From: Treponema primitia ZAS-2
GTDB taxonomy: Bacteria; Spirochaetota; Spirochaetia; Treponematales; Breznakiellaceae
DNA length: 64,000 bases
Assembly: GCF_000214375.1 (NCBI RefSeq)
Contig: NC_015578.1
Span: 2,480,001-2,544,000, forward strand
Reading direction: 5' to 3'
Positions within the stretch are counted from its first letter, which is position 1. Each line of letters begins with the position of its first letter. Shown here piece after piece: positions 52,827-61,825 of this stretch. The position numbers were made by a program, and so were the translations under genes. Under the pieces are notes generated by a model that was given only the letters and a program-made list of their open reading frames with translations, was not told the origin of the DNA and did not search any database.

Positions 52827-54170
52827 CTATTTAGCGCGGAAGGTATTCCCCCGCAATGACGAAAGGGTCAACTCGGTAAAACTTCCGATAGTCCGCGGGT
52901 CGCCGGGGACCACAACCATTTCGTCCCGTTCAGTACGGGCTATTAATTCATCGGCATTTTTTCGGGAAATTCCTTCAATTAATACCTGCTCACGGGAACC
53001 GACCCGGGCTTTCAGCAGTTCCTGGGTGTGTTTCTTTTGAAGGGCCATGACCCGGCTTAGGCGCTTTCGTTTGAGTTCCTCCCCGATACGGTCCGGCAAG
53101 GCGTATGCTGCGGTTCCTTCCCGGGGATTGTAGTGGTAGGTATAGGCATAGAGGAATTTGACCCGCTCCATCAGGTCCAGGGTAAGCTCCAGGTCTTCCT
53201 CGGTTTCTCCGGGGAAGCCCACCAGGATATCCGTGGACAGGGTAATGTCCGGCATGGCCTCCCGGATTTCGGCAACCAGTTCCAGGTAGCGTTCCCGAGT
53301 ATAGCGGCGGTTCATGGCGGAAAGAATGGCATTGGAGCCATGCTGGACACAGAGGTGGAGGTGCCGGCAAAACACGGGGTTTTCCGCCATCACCTGTATG
53401 GCTCGGGAGGAAAGGTCCTTGGGGTGGCTAGACAGGAAGCGGACCCAGCGTATGGGTGTGCCTGCGGTTTCCCGGGCAACCAGTTCCAGGAGGCCGGGAA
53501 AATCCAGGGCATCCTCAAAGCGGTAGGAGTTGACATTCTGCCCAAGAAGGGTGATCTCCCGGACCCCTCGTTCTGCCAGCAAATGAATTTCTTCGGCAAT
53601 GGAAGCAGGGCTGCGGGAAATTTCCCGGCCCCGGACATAGGGGACGATGCAGTAGGAACAGTAATTGTTGCAGCCATGCATGATGGGAACAAAACTGCGA
53701 AAATTTTGTTCCGGCCCTTCCTCTTCCAGATGAAAGGGCGAAAAGGAAAAGGCAGGCTTTTCCTCAAGCAGATCAAGTTCCGTGAGCAGAGGCTTTTCCC
53801 CGGGAAGCGCCCTTTCCAGGATTTCCAGGATAAAGGGAAAAACCGAACGGCCCCCGGTACCCATCACATAATCCACCGCCCCCTGTTCCTTCAGGGCCTC
53901 CCCCAGTCGCTGGGCCATACAGCCCGCTAGGATCAAAGTGAAGGGGTTTCCGCCAATAGAACGCTTTTTCTTTAAAGCATGATAATGGGCCAGCCGGCCT
54001 AAAACCCGCTGTTCCGCGGTCTGCCGCACCGAGCAGGTGTTGAGGAGCACCAGGTCGGCCCCCTCCCCGTTTTCCGCTGCGGACCAACCCCGCTCCCGGA
54101 GCACCAGGATCAGGGCTGCGGACTCGGCAGTATTCATCTGACATCCGTAGGTTTCAAAAAAGTAGGTCAC
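52827..54170 (-). CDS. miaB: tRNA-2-methylthio-N6-isopentenyladenosine synthase MiaB
   Basis: 447 residues. The N-terminal UPF0004 domain binds an auxiliary [4Fe-4S] cluster (YGCQMNTAES; NTCSVRQTAEQR; LAGCMAQRLGE). The radical SAM motif is GCNNYCSYCIVPYVRGRE. A C-terminal TRAM domain begins near residue 375. It adds a methylthio group to i6A37 of tRNAs reading UNN codons. The start is GTG with GGCGG close upstream. Confidence 0.95.
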   Translation of the reverse strand: MTYFFETYGCQMNTAESAALILVLRERGWSAAENGEGADLVLLNTCSVRQTAEQRVLGRLAHYHALKKKRSIGGNPFTLILAGCMAQRLGEALKEQGAVDYVMGTGGRSVFPFILEILERALPGEKPLLTELDLLEEKPAFSFSPFHLEEEGPEQNFRSFVPIMHGCNNYCSYCIVPYVRGREISRSPASIAEEIHLLAERGVREITLLGQNVNSYRFEDALDFPGLLELVARETAGTPIRWVRFLSSHPKDLSSRAIQVMAENPVFCRHLHLCVQHGSNAILSAMNRRYTRERYLELVAEIREAMPDITLSTDILVGFPGETEEDLELTLDLMERVKFLYAYTYHYNPREGTAAYALPDRIGEELKRKRLSRVMALQKKHTQELLKARVGSREQVLIEGISRKNADELIARTERDEMVVVPGDPRTIGSFTELTLSSLRGNTFRAK

Positions 54171-54191
54171 AGGCCGCCCTTGATAACGGTC

Positions 54192-54563
54192 TTAAGACCG
54201 GCGTTTCAGTCCCTTAAAAAATTTGATACCGCTCCAGGCGCCCACCACCAGCATCCCCAGGGCGCTTATACTCAGCAATGTCCCCGCCAGGGGGCGGATG
54301 ATGCCGATCCGGGACAGGATAGAAAGCCCCCCGGCCACCGTCGCCAGAAGGCCGAACTTTCGGTCATCCTTATCCTTGGAGATAATGCCCCCGATACCGA
54401 GTATCCCCACCACAAGCCCGGCAATAATTCCCAGAACCGGAGGCAGGGCCCGCATGATCATAAGAACCGCCCCCCCTACGATTCCGCCCACAGCGGTCAT
54501 GCCCTGCTTTGCCAGGGTATTGGTGGACGGATAGTTTTCATTACCGGGTAACAAATCATTCAT
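54192..54563 (-). CDS. Small membrane protein of unknown function
   Basis: 123 residues from the ATG at 54563 (AGGGGAAAGCC upstream); the frame opens earlier at 54611. Three to four helices, among them LPPVLGIIAGLVVGILGIGG and LLSISALGMLVVGAW. Gly-rich membrane segments and a short basic tail. No family recognised. Confidence 0.6.
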   Translation of the reverse strand: MNDLLPGNENYPSTNTLAKQGMTAVGGIVGGAVLMIMRALPPVLGIIAGLVVGILGIGGIISKDKDDRKFGLLATVAGGLSILSRIGIIRPLAGTLLSISALGMLVVGAWSGIKFFKGLKRRS

Positions 54564-54709
54564 GGCTTTCCCCTTACCATTCAATATACATATACCCGGA
54601 AAAATCTTCAAGGAATACCCTATTAAATCCGGTAATTCCCTGAGCCACTTTTGTTAACCTGAGAATTATTCATAATCCGCCATAATATGCCGATAGTTTA
54701 TTAATAAGT

Positions 54710-55153
54710 ATGGGTAAACGCATTAACTTTGAAGATAATATATTCATCCTCAATACCCGGATACGGATGATTCGGGATTTGCTTATCCTGGACACGGATC
54801 CGGATATTTTTCTGGATAAAACCCTGACGGATGTAGACTTTATCGACGCCGCCCTGGCTTTGCTTTTACGGAACCTCATCGACAATACCCGGCTCATTGA
54901 ACGGAATGAGCAATTCTATAACCTCTACGAAACTGAACAGCAGTTTCTCTCCACCCTCTGGGACCTTGCCAACGGGCCGGGTACCATATCGGTTTCCTCC
55001 TACCCAGTGCTCCAGGATAAGATCGCCATACTGAGGGAACATTCCCTGGAACGGCGGAAAACCGTAGAAGACCATATCAGCACCGGCGAAACCCCCTCTT
55101 CTGAGCCGGTGGTCAGCTCCGATGAACTCAATGAACTGCTCAGGGATTTTTAG
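54710..55153 (+). CDS. Conserved-looking helical protein, unknown function
   Basis: 147 residues, acidic, all-helical by composition, no signal peptide. It opens MGKRINFEDNIFILNTRIR. No domain recognised. It sits 9 bases before rsmD with the same direction, so it is presumably co-transcribed. No Shine-Dalgarno is visible; the upstream region is very AT-rich. Confidence 0.6.
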   Translation: MGKRINFEDNIFILNTRIRMIRDLLILDTDPDIFLDKTLTDVDFIDAALALLLRNLIDNTRLIERNEQFYNLYETEQQFLSTLWDLANGPGTISVSSYPVLQDKIAILREHSLERRKTVEDHISTGETPSSEPVVSSDELNELLRDF

Positions 55154-55162
55154 CAGAAAGCC

Positions 55163-55693
55163 ATGAGGATCACCGGTGGCTTTCTGGTTGGCAGGCAGGT
55201 GGAAGTCCCCCCGGGGGTGATACGGCCCGCCATGGACCGGATGCGGGAATCGGTTTTTGCCGTCCTGGGAGACCTGACCGGGCAGTCATTTCTGGACATT
55301 TTTTCCGGCTCAGGGATTATCGCCCTGGAAGCGGTTTCCCGGGGGGCAAACCCGGTGGAGGTGGTGGAGATGGACAGCCAAAAGCGGAAAACCCTGATTC
55401 AGAATGTCTCCATGGCCCCGACCCGGGTGCAATGCCACTTTATGGCAGCGGAGCTCTATGTGAAGCGGGCTAAAAAACAATTCGATATTATTTTCTGCGA
55501 TCCCCCCTTCCCGTATAAATTTAAGTGGGAACTGGCGGCTTCCATAGCGGCTTCCCCTCTGATGGGGCCGGGTTCCCGGCTGCTTATCCACCGTCCCCGG
55601 GAAGATGCTTACGATTCCCCCCCTCAGGGGCTTACATTTGAAAGTTCCCGGGTCTACGGCCGATCGGTTGTGGATTTTTTCATGAAATTTTAG
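55163..55693 (+). CDS. rsmD: 16S rRNA m2G966 methyltransferase RsmD
   Basis: 176 residues, normal length. It opens MRITGGFLVGRQVEVPPGV; the RsmD N-terminus usually has RIIGG. SAM motif LDIFSGSGIIALEAVSRGA and catalytic IIFCDPPFPYKF are intact. It methylates guanine 966 of 16S rRNA during 30S assembly. Confidence 0.93.
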   Translation: MRITGGFLVGRQVEVPPGVIRPAMDRMRESVFAVLGDLTGQSFLDIFSGSGIIALEAVSRGANPVEVVEMDSQKRKTLIQNVSMAPTRVQCHFMAAELYVKRAKKQFDIIFCDPPFPYKFKWELAASIAASPLMGPGSRLLIHRPREDAYDSPPQGLTFESSRVYGRSVVDFFMKF

Positions 55694-55756
55694 TTGTATT
55701 TTTTGGAAATGTGGTAAATAATATTACTATATTAGTATATTTTGATCAGGGTTAAG

Positions 55757-56104
55757 ATGGATTATAAAAAAGTATTCGGTCGTTTTGAGGGGCAAAACGG
55801 GTTTATAAAAACCATCGCAAGACCCTCTATGGACGGCAGCCAGAAGGCTGCACTGAATCGCAAAGGTAATGTTCTGTATAACTCCGGTGATATTGAAGGG
55901 GCCAGACGGATCTTTCTCACCACCGGGTATTCCGACGGCTTATCCAGGGTCGGGGACTATTATAAGTCCCAGGGCAGGGATCTGGATGCCCTGCGCATGT
56001 ACTGGATGGCCCCGGACAAACACAAGGCAGAACCGATTGTCCAGCGATTGTCCGTTGTAATACAGCAGCTAATACACGAAGAAGAGGTTCGTTCTGATGA
56101 GTGA
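55757..56104 (+). CDS. Small helical protein before a TPR gene
   Basis: 115 residues from the ATG at 55757 with AGGGTT a few bases upstream; a TTG opens the frame at 55742. It has a TPR-like pattern (NRKGNVLYNSGDIEGARRIF; LSRVGDYYKSQGRDLDALRM). It overlaps the next gene by 8 bases, so the two products probably work together. Function unknown. Confidence 0.65.
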   Translation: MDYKKVFGRFEGQNGFIKTIARPSMDGSQKAALNRKGNVLYNSGDIEGARRIFLTTGYSDGLSRVGDYYKSQGRDLDALRMYWMAPDKHKAEPIVQRLSVVIQQLIHEEEVRSDE

Positions 56105-57254
56105 TGAAGTAAAACAGATTCCGGCGGAGCTTCTTAGTGAAGCCAGGCCGGAGCTTTCCGTTTCAGAAGCTTTCAACCAGGAAGTTTCGGAAATATCCGA
56201 GCTGTCCAAGAAGGGCTACCAATTTTTAAAAGAGAACAGGATTGCCGATGCCATAGACAGTTTTGGCAAGATCCTGATGGTTGATGAGAACAACAACTAT
56301 GCCCTGGTAGGCATGGGGGACGCTACCCGCAAACGGGGCTCCTTCCATGATGCGGTGGAGTACTATCGGCGCTGCCTGGCCCATCACCCGGGAAAAAATT
56401 ATGCCCTATTCGGCCTGGCTGATTGCTATAAGGCCCTGAACCAGTACCATAAGGCCATAGAAATCTGGGAACAGTACCTGCTTCACGACGATAAAAACAT
56501 CACCGTCCTTACCCGGGTGGCCGACGCTTACCGCAAGGTACGGGATTTCAAACATTCTAAGGAAGTTTACCTCCGGGTTCTGGATATGGAAGAGCATAAT
56601 CCCTACGCCATCATCGGCCTGGGACATCTGCACTACGATTTTAAGGAATACCGGGACGCCCTGTTCTACTGGGAAAAGATGGTAGAGTACAACAAGGAAG
56701 GGGTGGATATCCGGGTGCTGACCTCCATAGGGAACTGCCACCGGAAGCTCAAGACCTTTGAAAGCGGTATCCCCTACTTTGAGAAGGCCATGCATCGGGA
56801 CCCCGGTAATTTTTACGCCCTCTTCGGCCTGGCGGACTGCTACCGGGGCTTAAACCAGCAATACCGTTCCCTGGATTACTGGAACCGCATCCTGGAGCAG
56901 GACCCCCGGAACAAGGTGATCCTCACCCGGGCCGGGGACGCCTACCGGAACCTGAACGATTTTGAGAAGGCGGTAGACTATTACCGCCGGGCTCTTAACA
57001 TCGAATTCGATACCTACGCAGTGCTGGGACTATCGGTGGTCTCCAAAGCCCAGGGCAAATACGAGGAATCCATCGAATCCCTGCGCCGGCTCATCCAGCA
57101 GGACCCGAAGAACTACCGACTCTATGTAGAATTAGCGGACTGTTGGGTGAAACGGGGCGACAGAAATCAGGCCATTGAAATTCTGGGGGCATTCCAGAAA
57201 TTCGGAATACGGAACCTGTTTGTCACAGAACTGCTGGACAAACTCAGGCCCTGA
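56097..57254 (+). CDS. TPR-repeat protein
   Basis: 385 residues, no signal peptide, at least eight tetratricopeptide repeats. Examples are NYALFGLADCYKALNQYHKA (residue 100) and NFYALFGLADCYRGLNQQYR (residue 240). Such solenoids bind partner proteins. Its neighbours are a small helical protein (coupled) and rlmN (one-base overlap). Confidence 0.8.
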   Translation: MSDEVKQIPAELLSEARPELSVSEAFNQEVSEISELSKKGYQFLKENRIADAIDSFGKILMVDENNNYALVGMGDATRKRGSFHDAVEYYRRCLAHHPGKNYALFGLADCYKALNQYHKAIEIWEQYLLHDDKNITVLTRVADAYRKVRDFKHSKEVYLRVLDMEEHNPYAIIGLGHLHYDFKEYRDALFYWEKMVEYNKEGVDIRVLTSIGNCHRKLKTFESGIPYFEKAMHRDPGNFYALFGLADCYRGLNQQYRSLDYWNRILEQDPRNKVILTRAGDAYRNLNDFEKAVDYYRRALNIEFDTYAVLGLSVVSKAQGKYEESIESLRRLIQQDPKNYRLYVELADCWVKRGDRNQAIEILGAFQKFGIRNLFVTELLDKLRP

Positions 57255-58339
57255 TGGCGCCGGACGAAAAACCCCTTACTCAGGATAAACCAGCCCTTTC
57301 GGGGCTGCCCCTGGAAGAGCTGGAAAAATTCCTCACCCCCCTGCCCCCGTTCCGGGCCCGCCAGATCTTCCGTTGGATAGCCAGGGGCGCCCAAAGCTTT
57401 GCCGACATGACCGACCTTTCTCTGGACCTGCGGGAAAAGCTTGCCGCCGGGTATACCCTCAGGAGCAGTGTTATTGCCGCCAGGCTGGATGATCCCGACG
57501 GGACGGTAAAACTCAAGATAGGCCTGGCGGACGGCGCGGGTATTGAGGCGGTACTGCTCCGGGACGGCGAGGGCCGGCAAACAGCCTGCCTCTCTACCCA
57601 GGCAGGCTGTCCCGTGGGCTGCGTGTTTTGTAAAACCGGGTCCCTGGGTTTCCTCCGCAACCTGGAAGCCTCGGAGATTGTGGAACAGTTCCTCGCTATC
57701 CGCTCTGTAAGTCCGGACATTGCCAATGTGGTCATCATGGGCATGGGGGAGCCCCTGCTCAACCTGGAGGAACTCCGGAAAGCCCTGGATATACTCACGG
57801 ATAGTGAAGGAATCGGCCTTTCAAAACGGCGCATAACCCTTTCCACCAGCGGCATAATCCGGGGCATTCAGGAATTGGCCGACCAGGGGCCGGATCTGCG
57901 CCTGGCAGTTTCCCTGACCACGGCGGATCCGGCACTGCGGGAAGAACTCATGCCCATAGCCCGGACCAATTCCCTCCCGGCCCTGAAAAGCGCCCTGCAA
58001 TACTACCAGGCAAAGCAGGGCCGGCGCATTACCCTGGAGGCGGTCCTGCTGGGAGGCGTCAATACCCGGAAAGAGGACAGCGCCGCCCTGGCAGACTTTG
58101 CCCATGGGCTGGACGCGGTGGTGAACCTCATACCCTGGAACCCCGTGGAGGGGCTGGAATTCCGGGGTAAGCCCCTGCGGGAGCCCGGGGCAGGGGAAAT
58201 TGCCGGCTTTACCCGGGAGCTGGCCCGGCGGGGGATCAAGGTAACCCGGCGCTACCGCAAGGGCCGGCTTGTAGCCGGAGCCTGTGGGCAATTAGGGGAA
58301 TTGCCTACAGGCCACCCAGGCGAATTCGAGACAAGCTAA
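57254..58339 (+). CDS. rlmN: Dual-specificity RNA methyltransferase RlmN
   Basis: 361 residues. The radical SAM motif is CPVGCVFCKTG (CxxxCxxC), preceded by QTACLSTQAG. MGMGEPLLNLEEL and VSLTTADPALREELMPI are RlmN signatures. The catalytic C-terminal Cys lies in VAGACGQLG. It makes 2-methyladenosine at A2503 of 23S rRNA and A37 of tRNAs. Start and preceding stop share one base. Confidence 0.96.
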   Translation: MAPDEKPLTQDKPALSGLPLEELEKFLTPLPPFRARQIFRWIARGAQSFADMTDLSLDLREKLAAGYTLRSSVIAARLDDPDGTVKLKIGLADGAGIEAVLLRDGEGRQTACLSTQAGCPVGCVFCKTGSLGFLRNLEASEIVEQFLAIRSVSPDIANVVIMGMGEPLLNLEELRKALDILTDSEGIGLSKRRITLSTSGIIRGIQELADQGPDLRLAVSLTTADPALREELMPIARTNSLPALKSALQYYQAKQGRRITLEAVLLGGVNTRKEDSAALADFAHGLDAVVNLIPWNPVEGLEFRGKPLREPGAGEIAGFTRELARRGIKVTRRYRKGRLVAGACGQLGELPTGHPGEFETS

Positions 58340-58415
58340 GAAATCTGTTTGAAAAGAACAGGTCCAGGCTCTGACGGTAAATCTTCCCCCGTATCTCCCC
58401 GCCTAAAACTGACCC

Positions 58416-58444
58416 TTGCAAAACCAGGCATCCCCCTTTATAGT
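58416..58444 (+). promoter_or_regulatory. Promoter of prs
   Basis: TTGCAA (58416-58421), 17-base spacer, TATAGT (58439-58444). Transcription would begin near 58451, about 20 bases before the prs ATG. Confidence 0.65.
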
Positions 58445-58470
58445 AGTCCTATGAAAGCGGGGTACCCAAA

Positions 58471-59571
58471 ATGGTGAATGAATTTGTCATAGCCGCCACC
58501 CGGTCTATGAAAAAGTACGCCGCCAAAGTTGTGGAGGATTTGGCAAAATTTCCCAGTTTTGCCTCCCATGCGGATTCAATTAACGGCGTCCAGGCCCTAA
58601 AAACGGACCTGTTTGCCGACGGGGAAATGGAAGTTTCGGTCAAGGAATCCCTCCGGGGCAGGGATGTGGTCCTCTTTACCAACTGCGCCAGAAATGAAGC
58701 GGGTATCGGGGTTGAAGAAGCAAAGATAGAGCTGTACCACACCATAGACGCCCTGAAACGGTCCCAGGCGGAACGGATCATCGTGTTTGAGCCCTTTGTA
58801 TCCTGTTCCCGGTCGGACCGGACCACCCGCCGCAGTTCCGTGGGCCTCTGGGTGCACTTCAAGATGCTGGCAACCCTGGGGACCAACCATATTATCACCT
58901 ACCAGCTCCATTCGGACAAATCCCGGTCCATGCTGGACCCCACGATCTGCCTTATTGATGATATGCCTGCCCTGACCTTACTCAAGAAGTACCTCTGCGA
59001 TAACTATATCCGGGATTTGCAAACCCTCCAGGGGGAGGTGCGCAACAACTGGGCCTTCTGTTCCGTGGACGCCGGGGGGGAAAAACTGGGCCGGCAGTTT
59101 GCCAATGCCTTTATGGCGCCCCTAGTGGTGGCCCACAAGCAGCGGGATTATTCCAAGTCCAATACCATTGAATCGATCAATATCCTTTCGGCAGAACCCA
59201 TTGCAGGGAAGGTGCTATGGATAGTAGACGACATGGTGGACACCGCCGGCTCCGTAGTCAGCCTCATCAGAGCCCTTACGCCCTTTAAGCCCGCTGAAAT
59301 CAACATCATTTCTACCCACGCCGTATTCTCCCCCCCTGCGGGGGAACGGCTTTCCGCACTTTTTGAGGAAGGGCTGCTGAAACATATTATTGTTACCGAC
59401 ACGGTGTACAAGGGCCAGGAAAAAATTCCCAACCTGGAAGTGGTTCCCTCCACGAGCCTTTCCGCCAAGGTAATCAGTACCATTATTACAGATAGTTCCT
59501 TGAGCAAATTGATGGATCCCTTTAATGCAGAGGCTTATTTCAAGGCGCCATATCTGTTTAATCAGAGTTAG
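58471..59571 (+). CDS. prs: Ribose-phosphate pyrophosphokinase family protein
   Basis: 366 residues, longer than the usual 315. The PRPP-binding loop is VDDMVDTAGSVVSLIRAL; the catalytic flap region reads RSDRTTRRSSVG, diverged from the standard YARQDRK form. DAGGEKLGRQFANAF matches the family DxGG motif. It makes PRPP from ribose 5-phosphate and ATP for nucleotide, His and Trp synthesis. The divergence suggests a class II-like or spirochaete variant. GGGG lies about 10 bases before the ATG. Confidence 0.88.
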   Translation: MVNEFVIAATRSMKKYAAKVVEDLAKFPSFASHADSINGVQALKTDLFADGEMEVSVKESLRGRDVVLFTNCARNEAGIGVEEAKIELYHTIDALKRSQAERIIVFEPFVSCSRSDRTTRRSSVGLWVHFKMLATLGTNHIITYQLHSDKSRSMLDPTICLIDDMPALTLLKKYLCDNYIRDLQTLQGEVRNNWAFCSVDAGGEKLGRQFANAFMAPLVVAHKQRDYSKSNTIESINILSAEPIAGKVLWIVDDMVDTAGSVVSLIRALTPFKPAEINIISTHAVFSPPAGERLSALFEEGLLKHIIVTDTVYKGQEKIPNLEVVPSTSLSAKVISTIITDSSLSKLMDPFNAEAYFKAPYLFNQS

Positions 59572-59581
59572 AAAATTCTTC

Positions 59582-60712
59582 TTATTGTCGGCCGTTGCCC
59601 AGGGAGGATGCCTGGTGAAGGGCGATCCCTTCCAGGCGTATGTCCTCTTCCCCGCCGGGCAGGGACACGGGGATTACCCGGCCCAGGACTTCCAGGGGCC
59701 GCTCCAGGTTGAGGGGCGCCGCAAAATCAAATACCACCGGGACCCTTCCTTCCAGAGTGGTGCGGGTGTCGTATCCTACCAATAGTTCAAAGCTCATGCC
59801 GTTTTCCCGTTCGTCCAGGTTGGCGGCCATTCCCCGCCAGATTACATAACAGTTCCGGTACAGCGCCGGGTCCTTGAGTACTTCCAAATATGGATACCGA
59901 TCCTTGAGGGTGTCAAAGCCGGGAACATCCATATATGAAAGGAGCAGCCGGGCCTTGTTTTTGACCCCATCGGAAGCGTTGGATTCTATGAGCCGGTTCA
60001 GGGAAAGCTTGGCCGCCTCGTCCCGGTAGGCGGTAAACAATTTGCGTGCCTCTTCGTAGGTATCCAGGACCTGGTTCCGGGTCAGAATATACCGGTAACT
60101 GCCCCCTGGTTGGACCGGCGTTTCCCGGTCCTCGGATTCCAGGCTTATGCCCTCATAGCCGCTCCGTTCGGTTTCCGCAGCTTTGCCCAGGGGAATGACC
60201 TGCAATTTCACCAGCAGGCCACCGATCAGAACCAGGGTGAGCAGTATTCCTGCGATGGGGGCAATGATGCTGCCCAGGGTAGGGGGCAATTCCGGGAGGG
60301 GCGGGAAGAGGGAGGCGGGTTTTCCCGAATCAATCCAGCCCTGGAGAGCATCGGTGCCGCTGTACTTCCGCAGCACCCCCAGGGCTTTTTTGGCGATCCG
60401 GTTCCGGGGCTCCAGGTCCTGCACTTCCAGGTAGAGGTCCACCGCCTTCTCGGTCTCGCCCCGGTGGAGGTGGTAGAGCGCCATGCCCAGCAGGGCCGGG
60501 GGTTCCAGCATCTTGATCTCCCTGGCCCGCTTAAAGTAGGTAAAGCCCCCGCCCAGGTCCCCCGCCCGCAGGCATGCGCCCCCCAAAATCAGGTAATAGG
60601 TGTACGAATCGTGGTACCGGACCACTTCGGGCTGGAGCAGGGAAATGGCATCCCCGTATTTTCCCCGCTTGACCATACGTACCGCCTTGGTCAGGGTAGG
60701 TTCGAGTTTCAT
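59582..60712 (-). CDS. Membrane-anchored TPR protein
   Basis: 376 residues from the ATG at 60712; a GTG at 60721 is possible. N-terminal TPR-like helices (YTYYLILGGACLRAGDLGGG; LLGMALYHLHRGETEKAVDL) are followed by one helix (LGSIIAPIAGILLTLVLIGG) near residue 160. A second domain follows (IETNRLIESNASDGV-like helices, then beta-rich C-terminus). No catalytic motif. It is presumably an envelope protein, downstream of another TPR protein and overlapped closely with it. Confidence 0.68.
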   Translation of the reverse strand: MKLEPTLTKAVRMVKRGKYGDAISLLQPEVVRYHDSYTYYLILGGACLRAGDLGGGFTYFKRAREIKMLEPPALLGMALYHLHRGETEKAVDLYLEVQDLEPRNRIAKKALGVLRKYSGTDALQGWIDSGKPASLFPPLPELPPTLGSIIAPIAGILLTLVLIGGLLVKLQVIPLGKAAETERSGYEGISLESEDRETPVQPGGSYRYILTRNQVLDTYEEARKLFTAYRDEAAKLSLNRLIESNASDGVKNKARLLLSYMDVPGFDTLKDRYPYLEVLKDPALYRNCYVIWRGMAANLDERENGMSFELLVGYDTRTTLEGRVPVVFDFAAPLNLERPLEVLGRVIPVSLPGGEEDIRLEGIALHQASSLGNGRQ

Positions 60713-60717
60713 AAACT

Positions 60718-61740
60718 TCACTGGGCCCCCGGGGCGTTTCCGGAACTTTCGGCACCGACTTTAGTCGGCAAGCTCCCCGCGGAACTTCCAGCGGAGCTTC
60801 CCGCGGAAAGCTCATCGCGCAGCTTCTCCGCTGCGGCCTTCAACTCCCGGATGCGCCTGAGGCTTTCCACCTCTGGGGCAAACACGCTTTCCTGGATCGC
60901 CGGAGCAGTTTGCTGACCCAAAAGTCGGGTCTCCAAGTCCTTAATCCGCAAATCTGCATCCGCAAGAAGCCGCCGGTATTCGACGCTCACTTCCTCCGGA
61001 ATCCGGCTGGCAGTTTTCAATAAATCATCCACCTGCTGCTGGTATGCTTTGATAGTGTGATCATAGGCATCTTCGCGCTGTCGGTATTCCTCCACGGTTT
61101 TCAGGTACTCGTCGTAGCTCCATTTCAGCATGTCCAGAAGTTCTACTTGCATTTTATTTTGTTTGATCATGTCCAGACGGTAAGAGGCAGCTTCGTATTT
61201 TTCACTCCGAGGATTGGTGTTTACCACCCGGGTAAAGAGTATCCCCGCCCGGTCGATCTGGTTCAGGGCAAAAAAACATTCCCCCATCCAGTAGAAAACC
61301 AGGGATTTCCTGGCAAGCCCTTCCCGGGTTCCTGTATCGGTACGATCCAGGATATCCCCATAAGTCCTGAACAGGTTCAGCGCCTCATCGTAGCGGTTTT
61401 TATAATAGAGAATCCGTCCTTTATAATAGAGGATTGTATCAATCCTAAGCCCCACCGGGGCGATGCGCTGCAACTGGTCTATGTCCCTGAGGGATGCGTC
61501 ATATTCCCCCAGGGCAAATTCTGTCAGAGCGGTCCAGTACAGGATCTCCGCAAGCTGTCCGGGGTTAGCCGCCTCCATCTGGGAGCGGCGTAGTTCCAGG
61601 ACCGCTTCGCTCCACCTTCCCGCCCGGTACAGATTGATCCCCAGTTCCAGCCGGGAAGGGTAAACCTGAGCCGAACCCCACCCTATGCCCCATAAAAAGG
61701 CAAAACCGGCGAGAAAAAACAAAAATCGGCGGCGTTTCAT
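60718..61740 (-). CDS. Exported TPR/coiled-coil protein
   Basis: 340 residues from the ATG at 61740, with GAGGA 9 bases upstream; the ATG at 61749 is too close to it. The signal peptide spans FLFFLAGFAFLWGIGWGSA. TPR-like repeats occupy residues 25-210 (LAEILYWTALTEFALGEYDA). A charged coiled coil follows (YRRLLADADLRIKDLETRL). The last 30 residues (SAGSSAGSSAGSLPTKVG) are coded by the dispersed 24-bp repeat with a palindromic insert. It resembles YbgF/BamD-like envelope proteins only in outline. Confidence 0.72.
   Translation of the reverse strand: MKRRRFLFFLAGFAFLWGIGWGSAQVYPSRLELGINLYRAGRWSEAVLELRRSQMEAANPGQLAEILYWTALTEFALGEYDASLRDIDQLQRIAPVGLRIDTILYYKGRILYYKNRYDEALNLFRTYGDILDRTDTGTREGLARKSLVFYWMGECFFALNQIDRAGILFTRVVNTNPRSEKYEAASYRLDMIKQNKMQVELLDMLKWSYDEYLKTVEEYRQREDAYDHTIKAYQQQVDDLLKTASRIPEEVSVEYRRLLADADLRIKDLETRLLGQQTAPAIQESVFAPEVESLRRIRELKAAAEKLRDELSAGSSAGSSAGSLPTKVGAESSGNAPGAQ
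60743..60808. repeat. 24-bp dispersed repeat, about two copies, one with a 15-bp palindromic insert
   Basis: Coding-strand units begin CCGCGGGAAGCT and CCGCGGGGAGCT. The second is split by GCCGACTAAAGTCGG (15 bases). The first differs from the units at 49711-49782 by one base. Confidence 0.82.
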
Positions 61741-61767
61741 TGGGAACATTCCTCTTCTAGTATCGGC

Positions 61768-61789
61768 AAAAAATCCCGAAAATCGAGAT
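61768..61789 (-). terminator. Intrinsic terminator after rpe
   Basis: ATCTCGA and TCGGGAT pair over 7 bp with one G-U and a TTT loop, followed on the minus strand by about six T residues. It separates rpe from the exported TPR gene. Confidence 0.6.
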
Positions 61790-61825
61790 TGAGGGTGAAA
61801 CCCGATTAGGTTTTTTTAAAGCCCA

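Noticed and set aside
55694-55756. Promoter in the AT-rich gap after rsmD
   Set aside because: Several TATA-like strings overlap (including TACTATATTAGTA), but no -35/-10 pair with proper spacing stands out.
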